From NCBI GenBank assembly GCA_964464755.1, contig CAYXGZ010000010.1:12704-76703 (forward strand): DNA of 64,000 bases, in the 5' to 3' direction. A program made the translations under genes and the position numbers. Positions 28,784 through 36,998 of this stretch are shown here, piece after piece. The stretch's first letter is position 1; every line of letters begins with the position of its first letter. A model generated the notes under the pieces. That model did no database searches and was not told where the DNA came from. It saw only the letters and a program-made list of their open reading frames with translations. This DNA comes from CAYXGZ01 sp964464755. Lineage in GTDB: Bacteria > Planctomycetota > MHYJ01 > JACPRB01.

Positions 28784-30072
28784 CACTTCCTCGACACGAG
28801 GTCGCGGGCGGCCGCCCGCGCGTCGTCCAGGATCTTCCGCTCGTTCGGGATCACGCGGTCACGCATCACGAAGCGCCCGCCGACGAGCACGGACTCCACG
28901 GCCGTCCCCCCGCCCGCGTAGACGAGGTCCGCGACGAGGTCGTGCCCGGGCACCAGGCGCGGGCTCGAGAGGTCGATCACGGCGAGGTCGGCGAGCGCGC
29001 CCTCGGCGATGCGCCCGGCGTCGTGGCCCAGGGCGCGGGCCCCGTTCAGCGTGCCCATCGCGAAGGCCTCCCTCGCCGTCAGCCGCGTCGGATCGCCCCA
29101 GTGGTGCTTCTGCAGCAGCGCGGCGGTCTTCATCGCCTCGAAGAGGTCGAGGTTGTTGTTGCTCGCGGCCCCGTCCGTCCCCAGCGCGACGTTCACGCCC
29201 GCCTCCTTCATCGCGCGGTAGTCGAAGACCCGGGCCGGGCCCGACGCGGAGCGCCCGCTCGCGAGCTTCAGGTTGCTCGTCGGGCAGTGGACCACGCTCG
29301 CGCCCCGGGCGCCGAGCAGCCGGATCTCCGCCGGGTCGAGCCAGATCGCGTGGGCCGCGACGAGCCGGGGCGAGAGGAAGCCGATCGAGTCGAGCGTCTC
29401 GACGAGCCCCCGGCCGTGCTTCTCCCGGTAGTCCCGCATCTCGGACTCGGTCTCGGCGAGGTGGAAGTGCTGGACGATCCTCCAGCGGTCGGCGATGCGG
29501 GCGCACTCGGCCAGCCCCTCGAGGTCGACGGTGTACGCGGAGTGGGCGCCGACGGCGGGCCGGACCATCGGGAACGGCGCGCAGCGGTCGATGCCGTCCT
29601 CCACCTCGAGCCGGGCCTGGTCGAGCGACTTCGGGGTGAACACGTTGAAGAAGACCGAGGCGACGGTCGCGCGGAGCCCGAGCTCCTGCGCGGCCCGGCA
29701 GGTCCCCTCGGGCAGGAAGTACATGTCGCTGAACGCGGTCGTGCCCGAGCGGATCATCTCGACGGCCGCGAGGCGGACCCCGTGGGCCACGTCCTCGACC
29801 CGGAGATGCCGCTCGACGGGCCAGATCCGCTCGCGCAGCCACTCCATGAGCTCGAGGTCGTCGGCGTAGCCGCGGAGCAGCGTCATCGCGGAGTGCGCGT
29901 GGGCGTTGACGAGGCCGGGGACGAGGGCGCGGCCCGCCCCGTCGATCGTCACGTCGGCCGCGGCGCCGAGGTCGGGGCCGATGCGGGCGATGCGCTCCCC
30001 CTCGACGAGGACGTCGGCCTCGCCCTGGCCGAGCGCGTCGGCCCAGCGGATGCGGCGGAAGAGCACGCTCAT
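28783..30072 (-). CDS. mtaD: 5-methylthioadenosine/S-adenosylhomocysteine deaminase-like amidohydrolase
   Basis: This 429-residue amidohydrolase deaminates MTA and SAH (or related purines). Metal ligands and active-site motifs are NAHAHSAMTLLRG, HFHLAETESE, AHAIWLDPAEI, and LGTDGAASNNNLDLFEAMKTAALLQK. The last segment is typical of the MtaD/TrzA group. Its ATG overlaps the phosphorylase stop (ATGA). Operon partners support action on MTA. Confidence 0.88.
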   Translation of the reverse strand: MSVLFRRIRWADALGQGEADVLVEGERIARIGPDLGAAADVTIDGAGRALVPGLVNAHAHSAMTLLRGYADDLELMEWLRERIWPVERHLRVEDVAHGVRLAAVEMIRSGTTAFSDMYFLPEGTCRAAQELGLRATVASVFFNVFTPKSLDQARLEVEDGIDRCAPFPMVRPAVGAHSAYTVDLEGLAECARIADRWRIVQHFHLAETESEMRDYREKHGRGLVETLDSIGFLSPRLVAAHAIWLDPAEIRLLGARGASVVHCPTSNLKLASGRSASGPARVFDYRAMKEAGVNVALGTDGAASNNNLDLFEAMKTAALLQKHHWGDPTRLTAREAFAMGTLNGARALGHDAGRIAEGALADLAVIDLSSPRLVPGHDLVADLVYAGGGTAVESVLVGGRFVMRDRVIPNERKILDDARAAARDLVSRK

Positions 30073-30779
30073 CGGGCGATCCCCGGGAGCGCGCGGCGGA
30101 GGATCTCGAGGCAGGCCGCGGCGTTGCGGGCGGCGGCCGCGCGGATCTCCGCGTACGCCGGCGTCGCGTTCCGGACGCCGTGCGCGTGGTTGTCGAGCGT
30201 GCAGATCGCGGCGTAGCGGACGCCGAGCTCGGCGGCGGCGCTGGCCTCGGAGCCGATCGTCATCCCGACGGCGGCCGCGTGCGGCCGGATCATCCGCACC
30301 TCGGCCCGGGTCTCGAGCCGGGGGCCCCGCGACTGCCAGTAGGTGCCGCGGTCGAGGACGCGGACGCCGGGCACGGCGCGGGCGGCCTCGAGCAGCGCGG
30401 CGCGGATCGCGGGGTCGAGCCCCGGGGTCACGTGCCGGATCCGGTCGGAGTGCACGGGCGTCTCGTGGAGGGAGATGTAGTCGTCGGGGACGATCAGCGC
30501 GGGGAGCTCGACCTCCTCGAGCAGGCAGCCCGCGGAGCCGATGCCGACGGCGCGGTCGACGCCGAGCGAGCGGAGCGCGGCGAGGTGGGCGGCGTGCGGG
30601 ACGGCGTGGGGCGGGACGTCGCGTCCCGCGCCGTGGCGCTGCACGAGGGCGAGCGCGTGGCCGTCGAGGGATCCGACGCGGACCTCGGCGCGGCCGTGGG
30701 GGGTCTCGACGGCCCGGGCCTCGGCGCCCGGGAGGAAGGGCACGTCGAAGAGGACCGTCCCCCCGAGGATGCCGATCAC
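30069..30779 (-). CDS. 5'-methylthioadenosine or methylthioinosine phosphorylase (PNP superfamily)
   Basis: This 236-residue phosphorylase starts at GTG and opens with IGILGGT. RHGAGRDVPPHAVPHAAHLAAL, GSAGCL, GPRLETRAEVRMIR and VGMTIGSEASAAAELG match the MTAP/MTIP family. The base-specificity stretch reads TLDNHAHG, with Asp then His where adenine-specific human MTAP has two Asp. As the next gene is a deaminase, inosine-type specificity (MTIP) is plausible. It is first in the operon, 33 bases after tRNA-Asp, and may be co-transcribed with it. Confidence 0.85.
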   Translation of the reverse strand: MIGILGGTVLFDVPFLPGAEARAVETPHGRAEVRVGSLDGHALALVQRHGAGRDVPPHAVPHAAHLAALRSLGVDRAVGIGSAGCLLEEVELPALIVPDDYISLHETPVHSDRIRHVTPGLDPAIRAALLEAARAVPGVRVLDRGTYWQSRGPRLETRAEVRMIRPHAAAVGMTIGSEASAAAELGVRYAAICTLDNHAHGVRNATPAYAEIRAAAARNAAACLEILRRALPGIAR

Positions 30780-30812
30780 GGGCGGGCCGCCCGGGCGACG
30801 GAATGGGAGGGA

Positions 30813-30889
30813 TGGCGAGGGCGACGGGGCTCGAACCCGCAACCTGTGGATCGACAATCCACTGCTCTAACCAATTGAGCTACGCCCCC
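30813..30889 (-). tRNA. tRNA-Asp(GTC)
   Basis: This 77-nt cloverleaf has acceptor GGGGGCG/CGCCCTC, D arm GCTC-AATTGGTTA-GAGC, anticodon stem GTGGA/TCCAC with loop TTGTCGA (anticodon GTC), T arm GCGGG-TTCGAGC-CCCGT, discriminator G73 as expected for Asp, and encoded CCA. Confidence 0.97.
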
Positions 30890-30910
30890 GCGAAGGCGGG
30901 AAGGGAGGTA

Positions 30911-30940
30911 GGTATATCCGCGGGGGACGGGACCCGTCAA
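30911..30940 (-). promoter_or_regulatory. Promoter of tRNA-Asp
   Basis: TTGACG (30935-30940) and TATACC (30911-30916) on the minus strand are 18 bases apart, with 21 bases to the tRNA. The -35 overlaps the stop codon of the upstream zinc-ribbon gene. Confidence 0.55.
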
Positions 30941-31341
30941 GAGCCGGAGACCGCGAGCACCTTCCCGCAGTACGGGCAGGCGTAGATGACCTCGCTGACG
31001 GCGTCGGGCCCCTTCTGGCGGGCGCTGGCGAGGCGGACGAGGATCTCGGGCGTGACGCCGTTGGCGCAGTGGGGGCAGATGGCCGTCTCGAGGCGCCGGT
31101 ACATCCGCGTCTGGCCCTTCTCCTTCTTGACCTTGAAGCCGGCCCCGCAAGTCGGGCACTGGACCGCGCCGCCGTCGCCGATCTGGACGGGCTTCTCGGG
31201 ATCCACGATCAGGTCGAGATGGGAGTCCTCGGGGCCGCCCTCCTCGGCCTGGCCGTAGACGCCGGGGCGGAGCTTCTGGCACTTCCAGCAGGACTTGAAC
31301 TGGTCCTCGTTCTGCTCGGAACACGCCGGGCAATTCCACAT
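30937..31341 (-). CDS. Zinc-ribbon protein with three or four Cys pairs
   Basis: The 134-residue protein has CPAC...CWKC at the N terminus (4-23 region), CPTC near 67, CPHC near 90 and CPYC near 123, each a zinc-knuckle half. No catalytic motif is seen. It is likely a small soluble metal-binding or nucleic-acid/protein-interaction protein. The ATG is 6 bases after the stop of another zinc-ribbon gene, so the two form an operon. Confidence 0.7.
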   Translation of the reverse strand: MWNCPACSEQNEDQFKSCWKCQKLRPGVYGQAEEGGPEDSHLDLIVDPEKPVQIGDGGAVQCPTCGAGFKVKKEKGQTRMYRRLETAICPHCANGVTPEILVRLASARQKGPDAVSEVIYACPYCGKVLAVSGS

Positions 31342-31347
31342 GGTGCC

Positions 31348-31650
31348 CTACCCTTCGGTGTGCCAGCTCGAGAAGCCCAGGACCGAGCGGCAGCCCGGGC
31401 AGAAGTACATCTTCTCGCGGACGTAGATGGAGATCTCGATCTCGCTGCTGCCCAGCGAGTCCCAGGCCAGCTCGGCCTTGCAGTGCGGGCAGATCGGGCC
31501 CTCCCCGCGGGGCCGGAGGGACGGCGCGCGCGCGCCCCGGGGCGGCATCGGATCGAGCTTCGTCGACACGGACGCGATGCAGTTGAGGCAGTACTTGCCG
31601 CGGCCCTCGAACTTCGCGCCGCACTCGGTGCATTTCCCGCGGGTCGCCAT
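31348..31650 (-). CDS. Small zinc-ribbon protein
   Basis: This 100-residue protein has CTEC...CLNC (about 7-24), CPHC near 54 and CPGC near 84, so probably two zinc ribbons. The function is unknown. It has the clearest promoter in the window, TTGACG-17-TAGAAT, ending 6 bases before the ATG. Confidence 0.7.
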   Translation of the reverse strand: MATRGKCTECGAKFEGRGKYCLNCIASVSTKLDPMPPRGARAPSLRPRGEGPICPHCKAELAWDSLGSSEIEISIYVREKMYFCPGCRSVLGFSSWHTEG

Positions 31651-31656
31651 GGCGGG

Positions 31657-31685
31657 ATTCTACCCCTCCCCCCGCGGAGCGTCAA
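31657..31685 (-). promoter_or_regulatory. Near-consensus leaderless promoter of the zinc-ribbon pair
   Basis: TTGACG (31680-31685), 17-base spacer and TAGAAT (31657-31662), which ends 6 bases before the ATG at 31650. Transcription should begin at the start codon. Confidence 0.75.
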
Positions 31686-31740
31686 AGGAGTCGGCGGGCG
31701 GCTGGACAACGCTTGGGCGGCCCGCCAAACTGGGCCCACG

Positions 31741-32286
31741 ATGACGGCGCTCGTGCTGCTCAGCGGGGGTATGGACTCCGCGGCCGCCCTCTGGTGGGCG
31801 AGGGACCGCTGGCCCTGCCGGACGCTGACCTTCGTCGTGCCCTCGGGGCCCGCGGCCGAGCGACGCGCCGCGCGCCGGCTCTCCCGCGCCGCCGGGGCCC
31901 GCTCGCACCGCGAGATCGAGCTCCCCTTCCTCGCCTGGACCGGGAGGGGCCGGCCGGCCGGCTACCTTCCCGCGCGCAACCTCGTCTACCTCGCCGCGGC
32001 GGCCAGCCTCGCCGAGCAGCTGGGCTGCGACCGCGTCGTCGCGGGCCAACTCGCGACCGACGGCGAGGACTTCCCCGACGCGAGGGCCTCGTGGTTCCGC
32101 GCCGCGGCGCGCGTCGCCGGCATCCGCCTCGAGCTGCCCTTCATCCGCCTCCGGAAGGCGGACGTGGTGCGCCGGGGCCGGGCCCTCGGCGTCCCCTTCG
32201 AGCTCACCTGGTCCTGCTACCGGGACGGGTCGCGCCCCTGCGGCCGCTGCCCGTCCTGCCGCGAACGCGAGGAGGCCCTGCGATGA
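31741..32286 (+). CDS. queC: 7-cyano-7-deazaguanine synthase-like ATP pyrophosphatase
   Basis: QueC converts 7-carboxy-7-deazaguanine to preQ0 for queuosine or other deazapurines. The 181-residue protein has the PP-loop SGGMDS (8-13), ARNLVYLAAAASLAEQLG and the C-terminal zinc site WSCYRDGSRPCGRCPSC. It is somewhat shorter than the usual 220 residues. No queD, queE or queF is adjacent. The stop overlaps the next ATG (ATGA). Confidence 0.85.
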   Translation: MTALVLLSGGMDSAAALWWARDRWPCRTLTFVVPSGPAAERRAARRLSRAAGARSHREIELPFLAWTGRGRPAGYLPARNLVYLAAAASLAEQLGCDRVVAGQLATDGEDFPDARASWFRAAARVAGIRLELPFIRLRKADVVRRGRALGVPFELTWSCYRDGSRPCGRCPSCREREEALR

Positions 32287-32708
32287 CGGATCTCAGCGAG
32301 GACCGCGAGGGGCTGCGACGCCTCCTGACCGGCGCGAAATCGATCGCCGTGGTGGGCGCGTCGCCGAAGCCGGACCGCGACAGCCACGCGATCGCGAAGT
32401 ACCTGATCGAGGCGGGCTACGACGTCTACCCCGTGAACCCGGGGCAGGACGAGATCCTCGGGCGGAAGTGCTACCCGGACCTGGCGTCGCTGCCGGGCCC
32501 GATGGACATCGTCGACGTGTTCCGCCGGCCCGAGCACATGCCCGCCGTCGTCGAGGAGGCGATCGCCGCGAAGGCGAGGTGCGTCTGGATGCAGCTCGAC
32601 ACGGGGAACGCGGAGGCGGCCCGGCGCGCCGTCGGGGCCGGCCTCGACGTCGTCGTCGAGAAGTGCATCAAGGTCGCGCACTCCGTGCTGCGGATCCCCC
32701 GGAAGTGA
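32283..32708 (+). CDS. CoA-binding domain protein (YccU type)
   Basis: The 141-residue protein is a Rossmann-fold CoA-binding domain: SIAVVGASPKPDRDSHAIAKYL, GYDVYPVNPG, DIVDVFRRPEHMP, VWMQLDTGN and VVVEKCIKVAH match the succinyl-CoA-synthetase-like CoA-binding family. The exact role is unknown. Coupled to queC. Confidence 0.9.
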   Translation: MTDLSEDREGLRRLLTGAKSIAVVGASPKPDRDSHAIAKYLIEAGYDVYPVNPGQDEILGRKCYPDLASLPGPMDIVDVFRRPEHMPAVVEEAIAAKARCVWMQLDTGNAEAARRAVGAGLDVVVEKCIKVAHSVLRIPRK

Positions 32709-32720
32709 CGCGGCCCGCGG

Positions 32721-33659
32721 TCACTTCATGTCGCCGCCGGACTTCTCCTTCTCGGCCTTGGCGGCCTTGCGGGCGTCCGCCTTCTTGATCAGGTCGGCGC
32801 GCAGCGCGACCCACTTCGCCTTCGCCGCGGCGAGGTCCTTCTTGAACGCGTCCTGCTCGGCGGCGGGGACGTCGGTCGTGGCCCAGGCGATCTTCACGCC
32901 CTGCCCCTGCTTCTCGATCTTCTTCTTCGCCTCCTCCTTGCCGTCGATGAGGCCGACGAGCAGCTCCTCGTCGAAGGTGAAGGTCGCCTTGCGGCCGTCC
33001 TTCGCGTAGGCGCCGCCCGCCTCGGTCACGGCCCCGGGCAGGACCAGCGACGTCGTGAACTTGAAGCCCTTGAGCATCGGCTTCATGCCCTGGAGCATGC
33101 CCTTGGCCATCTCGGCCTCGGGGCCGTCGCCGCTCATGTCCTTCTTCGTGCTCGCCGTCATCCCGTCGTCGACGGTCAGCTCGCCGCCGGCGCCCTTGAC
33201 CTCGTACTTGAAGGCGATCGTGAGCTTGCGGTCCCCACCCGAGCCGCCCTTCCCGCCCTTTCCGCCCTTCCCGCCCATGCCGCCGCCGTCCTCGCCGTCC
33301 TCCCCGTCCTCGCCGTCCTGGCCCGCGCCGCCGCCGGGGCTGCTCTGCCACCACTTGACCTTGTTGATGTCCTCGAACCACCCGGTCAGGGTGACCGTGG
33401 TCCACTCCTTGCCCTCCTCGAGGACCGGCTCGCTGAAGGCGACGAAGCCCTCGAAGTCCCGTTCCATCTCCCGCGGGTCCGGGTCGAAGGGCTCGGAGCC
33501 CTGGGCCTTGGCCATCGCCATCATCTGGGCGCCGAAGGCGAACTTCAGCGTCAGCTTGCCCGAGCCGTCCGGCATGAGCAGGTAGGCCTGGTCGGCCTGC
33601 ACGCAGCCGAGCGGGAGCACGAGCAGCATCGCGAGCACGGACAAGGTGGCCAGTCGCAT
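32721..33659 (-). CDS. Lipoprotein with a Gly/Glu/Asp/Lys low-complexity insert
   Basis: The 312-residue protein has a lipoprotein signal (LLVLPLGC) and a mature domain that I do not recognise, interrupted at about 110-140 by a GEDGEDGEDGG plus GGKGGKGGKGG tract encoded by short DNA repeats. The C-terminal 70 residues are a charged helix (KKADARKAAKAEKEK). GAGGAG precedes the ATG and a TACCTT hexamer lies 15 bases upstream of it. Confidence 0.7.
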   Translation of the reverse strand: MRLATLSVLAMLLVLPLGCVQADQAYLLMPDGSGKLTLKFAFGAQMMAMAKAQGSEPFDPDPREMERDFEGFVAFSEPVLEEGKEWTTVTLTGWFEDINKVKWWQSSPGGGAGQDGEDGEDGEDGGGMGGKGGKGGKGGSGGDRKLTIAFKYEVKGAGGELTVDDGMTASTKKDMSGDGPEAEMAKGMLQGMKPMLKGFKFTTSLVLPGAVTEAGGAYAKDGRKATFTFDEELLVGLIDGKEEAKKKIEKQGQGVKIAWATTDVPAAEQDAFKKDLAAAKAKWVALRADLIKKADARKAAKAEKEKSGGDMK

Positions 33660-33718
33660 CGGGGACTCCTCTTGAAGGTAGGCTGGACAGGCTACCCGGT
33701 TTCGCCCGCCGGGACCAG

Positions 33719-34852
33719 TCAACCGATCCGGGGCCCGGCCAGCGCCGCGAGCCCGAGGCCGAGGCCGCCCACGATGAGCGCTGCGGCCGCGCCCGCGAGC
33801 ACGGGCCGCCAGCCGAGGCCCTTGAACGACGCGAAGCGCGTCGAGAGCCCCACGGAGGCCATCGCCCCGGCGAGCGCGAACGGCGCCGCGTCGTCCCCGA
33901 CCAGCCTCACGGCCGACTTCCAGGCCGCGCCCCAGCCCGCCGCGTCGCCCGCCGAGCGCAGCAGCGCCATCGCGAGGAAGCCGAGCACGAAGAGCGGGAA
34001 GAGCCGCGCCCAGCCCACCGACTTGCCCGGCCCGCCCGCCCGCCGCGCCCAGAGCGCGGCGAGGATCGGGATCACCGCGACGAGCGCGCAGTTCCGCGTC
34101 AGCTTCGCGACCGTCGCGACCTCGAAGGCCCGCGGCTGGTCGTAGAGCGCGCGGTAGTTCATCGCCGCCCCGACGACCTGCGAGGTGTCGTGGATCGACG
34201 TGCCGAGGAAGAGGCCCGCGGAGGCGGGCGAGGCGGCGAAGAGCGCGTGCGCCAGGTACGGGTAGGCGAGCATCGCCGCCAGGCCGAAGAGCGTGACGTT
34301 GGCGACCGTGTACGCGACCTCGCGGTCCTCCGCGTCCAGCTGCGGGGCCACGGCCAGCGTCGCCGTCACGCCGCAGATCGAGGTCGAGGCCGCCGCGAGG
34401 TAGGCCATCCGGTCCGAGAGCCCGAGGCGCCGCGCGATGAAGATCGTGAGGACCAGCGCGCCCCCGACGACGGCCGCCACCACCGGCACGCCCCAGGCCC
34501 CGAGGCGGAGCACCTCGACGAACGTCAGCTTGATGCCGACGAGGATGATGCCGAGGCGGAGCAGCTTCGCCGTGCCGAACTTCAGGCCGGGCGCGAAGAG
34601 CGCGGGCGTGCCCGAGGTGTTCGCCATCGCGAGGCCGAGCAGGATCGCGACGGTGACCGTGGACAGCGGGCTGGCGACCTTCGCGGGATCCAGGCCCTGC
34701 GCGCGCACGATCCAGGCCCCGCCGTGGACGGCGAGGACGTGCGCGACGGCCACGACGCCCGCGGCGAGGAGCAGTCCCGGCAGGAGGCGGTGCGCCTGCT
34801 TCCAGGGGGCGCCGATCAGCGCCTGCGCGATCGGCCCGGGGGCGTCCGGCAT
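33719..34852 (-). CDS. YeiH/UPF0324-family putative sulfate exporter
   Basis: The 377-residue membrane protein has about 10 spans. GIILVGIKLTFVEVLRLG, STSICGVTATLAVAPQL and GTSIHDTSQVVGAAMNY are characteristic of the YeiH/UPF0324 family, some members of which export sulfate during sulfonate catabolism. No sulfonate genes are adjacent. TATGAT ends 8 bases before the ATG; the gene is divergent from the selenoprotein gene over 59 bases. Confidence 0.88.
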   Translation of the reverse strand: MPDAPGPIAQALIGAPWKQAHRLLPGLLLAAGVVAVAHVLAVHGGAWIVRAQGLDPAKVASPLSTVTVAILLGLAMANTSGTPALFAPGLKFGTAKLLRLGIILVGIKLTFVEVLRLGAWGVPVVAAVVGGALVLTIFIARRLGLSDRMAYLAAASTSICGVTATLAVAPQLDAEDREVAYTVANVTLFGLAAMLAYPYLAHALFAASPASAGLFLGTSIHDTSQVVGAAMNYRALYDQPRAFEVATVAKLTRNCALVAVIPILAALWARRAGGPGKSVGWARLFPLFVLGFLAMALLRSAGDAAGWGAAWKSAVRLVGDDAAPFALAGAMASVGLSTRFASFKGLGWRPVLAGAAAALIVGGLGLGLAALAGPRIG

Positions 34853-34860
34853 GGCGCGGC

Positions 34861-34866
34861 ATCATA
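34861..34866 (-). promoter_or_regulatory. -10 element (TATGAT) of the YeiH gene
   Basis: TATGAT on the minus strand ends 8 bases before the ATG at 34852. Confidence 0.55.
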
Positions 34867-34899
34867 CTCCAAACCGTCGCGCCCGGCCCCGGCCCCTCC

Positions 34900-34905
34900 T
34901 AGAAT
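34900..34905 (+). promoter_or_regulatory. -10 element (TAGAAT) of the UxxC selenoprotein gene
   Basis: TAGAAT ends 6 bases before the ATG at 34912. It also fixes that start, well upstream of the TGA. Confidence 0.6.
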
Positions 34906-34911
34906 GGACCC

Positions 34912-36057
34912 ATGAGACTCGCCGCCGCCCTCGCCCTGCTCGCCCTCCTCCAGGACCCGAAGCCCGCGGAGAAGATCGCCTGGGAGAAGGACCTCGACGC
35001 CGCCTTCGCGCAGTCCGCCAAGGACGGCCGGCCCGTCGTCACGTACTGGACCTTCGAGGGCTGACACTGGTGCACGCGGCTCGAGGAGGCCGCGTTCGCC
35101 GACGCCACGGTCGTGGCGTCCAGCCGGAAGTTCCTGTGGGTGTGGATCGACCGGGACAAGAACGCCGGGCTCCCGGAGAAGTTCCAGGTCTCCGCCTACC
35201 CCACGATCCTCGCCCTCAACCCGGCGCGCGAGCGCATCCACCGCTTCAGCGGCTTCCGCGAAGCCAAGCCCTTCCTCAAGGACCTCGAGGAGATCCAGTA
35301 CCGGTGGGGTCTCTGGAAGGACGGCAAGGACTGGGACGTCGTCCCTCCCCGCCCCGACAAGCTGGTGAACGACCTCGAGGTCAGCACGCTGCCCGCCCCA
35401 GGGGCCGACCTGCCCGCGGGGATCCAGGAACTGGGCCCGGACCTCTGGGTCGCCTCCGGCGGGCGGCTGCACCGGCTCGACCCCGCGACCGGCGAGGCGA
35501 AGGACGCGTTCCCGATCGTCCCCGAGGTCCAGGACCTCGCGACCGACGGCGAGGTGCTCTACGGGGCCGAGTTCGGCTGGTCGGCGGGCGGCGCGATCCG
35601 CGTCATCGACCCGAAGACCGGCGCGGAGCTCCGCACGATCGCGACCGAGGCCAACAAGAAGAACAAGAGCTACTCGACGCGCGGGATCGCGTGGAAGGAC
35701 GGCAAGCTCTGGCTGCTCTCCGGCATGGAGGGCGTGCTGGAGGAGGTCGATCCCAAGACCGGCGAGATCGCCTCGAAGCTCAAGCTGAAGGCGACCTGGC
35801 TGTCGGGGCTGGACTACGACGGGACCTGGTTCGTGAGCGCCGGCGCCAAGGACCTGTACTTCTTCGACCCGAAGTCGGGCGAGGTCGTCCACAAGATCCC
35901 GGTCAACTACCCGCTGAAGTCCGTCGCGGCGAAGCCCGGGACGGCCTGGGCGATGGAGCAGCCGGTCTTCGATTTCGACCGCCAGCACCAGCGGGTCCGG
36001 ACCTGGCCCAAGAAGGACTTGATCCACCGGATCTCCCTTCCGAAGATCAGCAAGTGA
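34912..36057 (+). CDS. Exported selenoprotein: UxxC thioredoxin-like domain plus beta-propeller-like region
   Basis: Read through TGA at 35062-35064 the frame gives 381 residues. A short signal peptide (about 1-14) leads to a thioredoxin-like domain (about 20-125). The active site is FEG-U51-HWC54, where family members have CxxC, followed by EEAAFAD, KFLWVWIDRDKN and the cis-Pro loop VSAYPTILAL. From about 165 the chain shows repeated LDPATG/IDPKTG/VDPKTG/FDPKSG blades, suggesting a propeller. The start is supported by TAGAAT 6 bases upstream, and a SECIS-like hairpin follows the TGA. Probably a periplasmic oxidoreductase; substrate unknown. Confidence 0.87.
35074..35095 (+). promoter_or_regulatory. 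Candidate bacterial SECIS element in the UxxC gene
   Basis: An 8-bp stem (ACGCGGCT with GGCCGCGT, one T-G pair) closes loop CGAGGA, G second. The loop starts 18 bases after the TGA. Confidence 0.75.
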
Positions 36058-36085
36058 AAACCCGCGGTCCCGCCGGAATTCGCGC

Positions 36086-36102
36086 GACCCGGCCGCCGGG
36101 TC
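36086..36102 (+). terminator. Possible intrinsic hairpin after the UxxC selenoprotein gene
   Basis: GACCCGG-CCG-CCGGGTC is a perfect 7-bp stem 29 bases after the stop, but no T-run follows, so termination is uncertain. Confidence 0.3.
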
Positions 36103-36145
36103 CGGAATGGCCTGAACTGGCCGCGCCTTTGCAGATCGATCCGGC

Positions 36146-36994
36146 ATGAGAGGCATCCTCGTCCCGCTGGACGGATCCTCGGCCGCCGAGGCCGTGCTCC
36201 ACCAGGTCCGCCGCCTCGCGAAGGGGACGGACACCGAGCTGCTGCTCCTGCGGACCTACCACCTCGAGTCGATCGGCACGACCTACATGGCCCTGCTGCC
36301 GCAGTTCCGGCGGGAGGCGGAGGAGTACGTCGCTCGGATCGAGACCTGGCTGGGGCGGGAGGGCTACCGCGTCCGCACGAAGGTCCTCGAGGGCCTGCCC
36401 GCCGACGCGATCCTCGAGACCGCGCTGCAGGAGAACGTCTCGCTCGTCGCGCTGAGCACGCACGGCCGCACGGGCCTGGCCCGCTGGGTCTTCGGCAGCG
36501 TCGCGGAGAAGGTGCTGCGCTCCAGCACGGGGCCGGTCCTCGTGCTGCGCTCCTTCCCCGGCGGACGGCCCGCGCCGCCCGCCGAGCTGCCGCTGAAGCA
36601 CTGGCTGATCCCGGCCGACGGCGGCGAGGGGACGCTCGCCGCGATCGCCGCGCTGCGGGAACTCGCGAAGTCCGTCGACGCGACGGCGACCGTCCTCCAC
36701 GTCCGGCCGCCCGACGATCCGCTGGCCGCCTCGCGCTGGAACGCTCCCGAGGCCCCGCTGGCGGCCGCGATGAAGGCGCTGGCCGACGCGGCGATCCCCG
36801 CCCGCCTCGAGCACCGCGAAGGCGACCCCGCGGACCGCATCCTCGCGGCGGCGGCCGAGCTGAAGGCGGACGCGATCGCGATGGCGACCCACGGCCGGCG
36901 GGGCGTCTCCCGCTGGGCCTACGGCAGCGTCACGGAGAAGGTGCTCCGCGGCGCGGACCTCCCGCTCCTCGTCGTCCGGACCTCGAAAGGGTGA
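36146..36994 (+). CDS. Universal stress protein, two UspA domains
   Basis: The 282-residue protein has two UspA domains in tandem, each opening with an ILVPLDGS-like strand and ending with the ATP-binding signature (STHGRTGLARWVFGSVAEKVL and THGRRGVSRWAYGSVTEKVL patterns, G-x2-G-x9-G-S). UspA proteins bind ATP and respond to stress or energy state. It is four bases from a second such gene. Confidence 0.92.
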   Translation: MRGILVPLDGSSAAEAVLHQVRRLAKGTDTELLLLRTYHLESIGTTYMALLPQFRREAEEYVARIETWLGREGYRVRTKVLEGLPADAILETALQENVSLVALSTHGRTGLARWVFGSVAEKVLRSSTGPVLVLRSFPGGRPAPPAELPLKHWLIPADGGEGTLAAIAALRELAKSVDATATVLHVRPPDDPLAASRWNAPEAPLAAAMKALADAAIPARLEHREGDPADRILAAAAELKADAIAMATHGRRGVSRWAYGSVTEKVLRGADLPLLVVRTSKG

Positions 36995-36998
36995 ACGC

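Noticed and set aside
33240..33330. Short tandem repeats as a CRISPR array
   Set aside because: The repeats are codon repeats within a lipoprotein gene, with no spacers.
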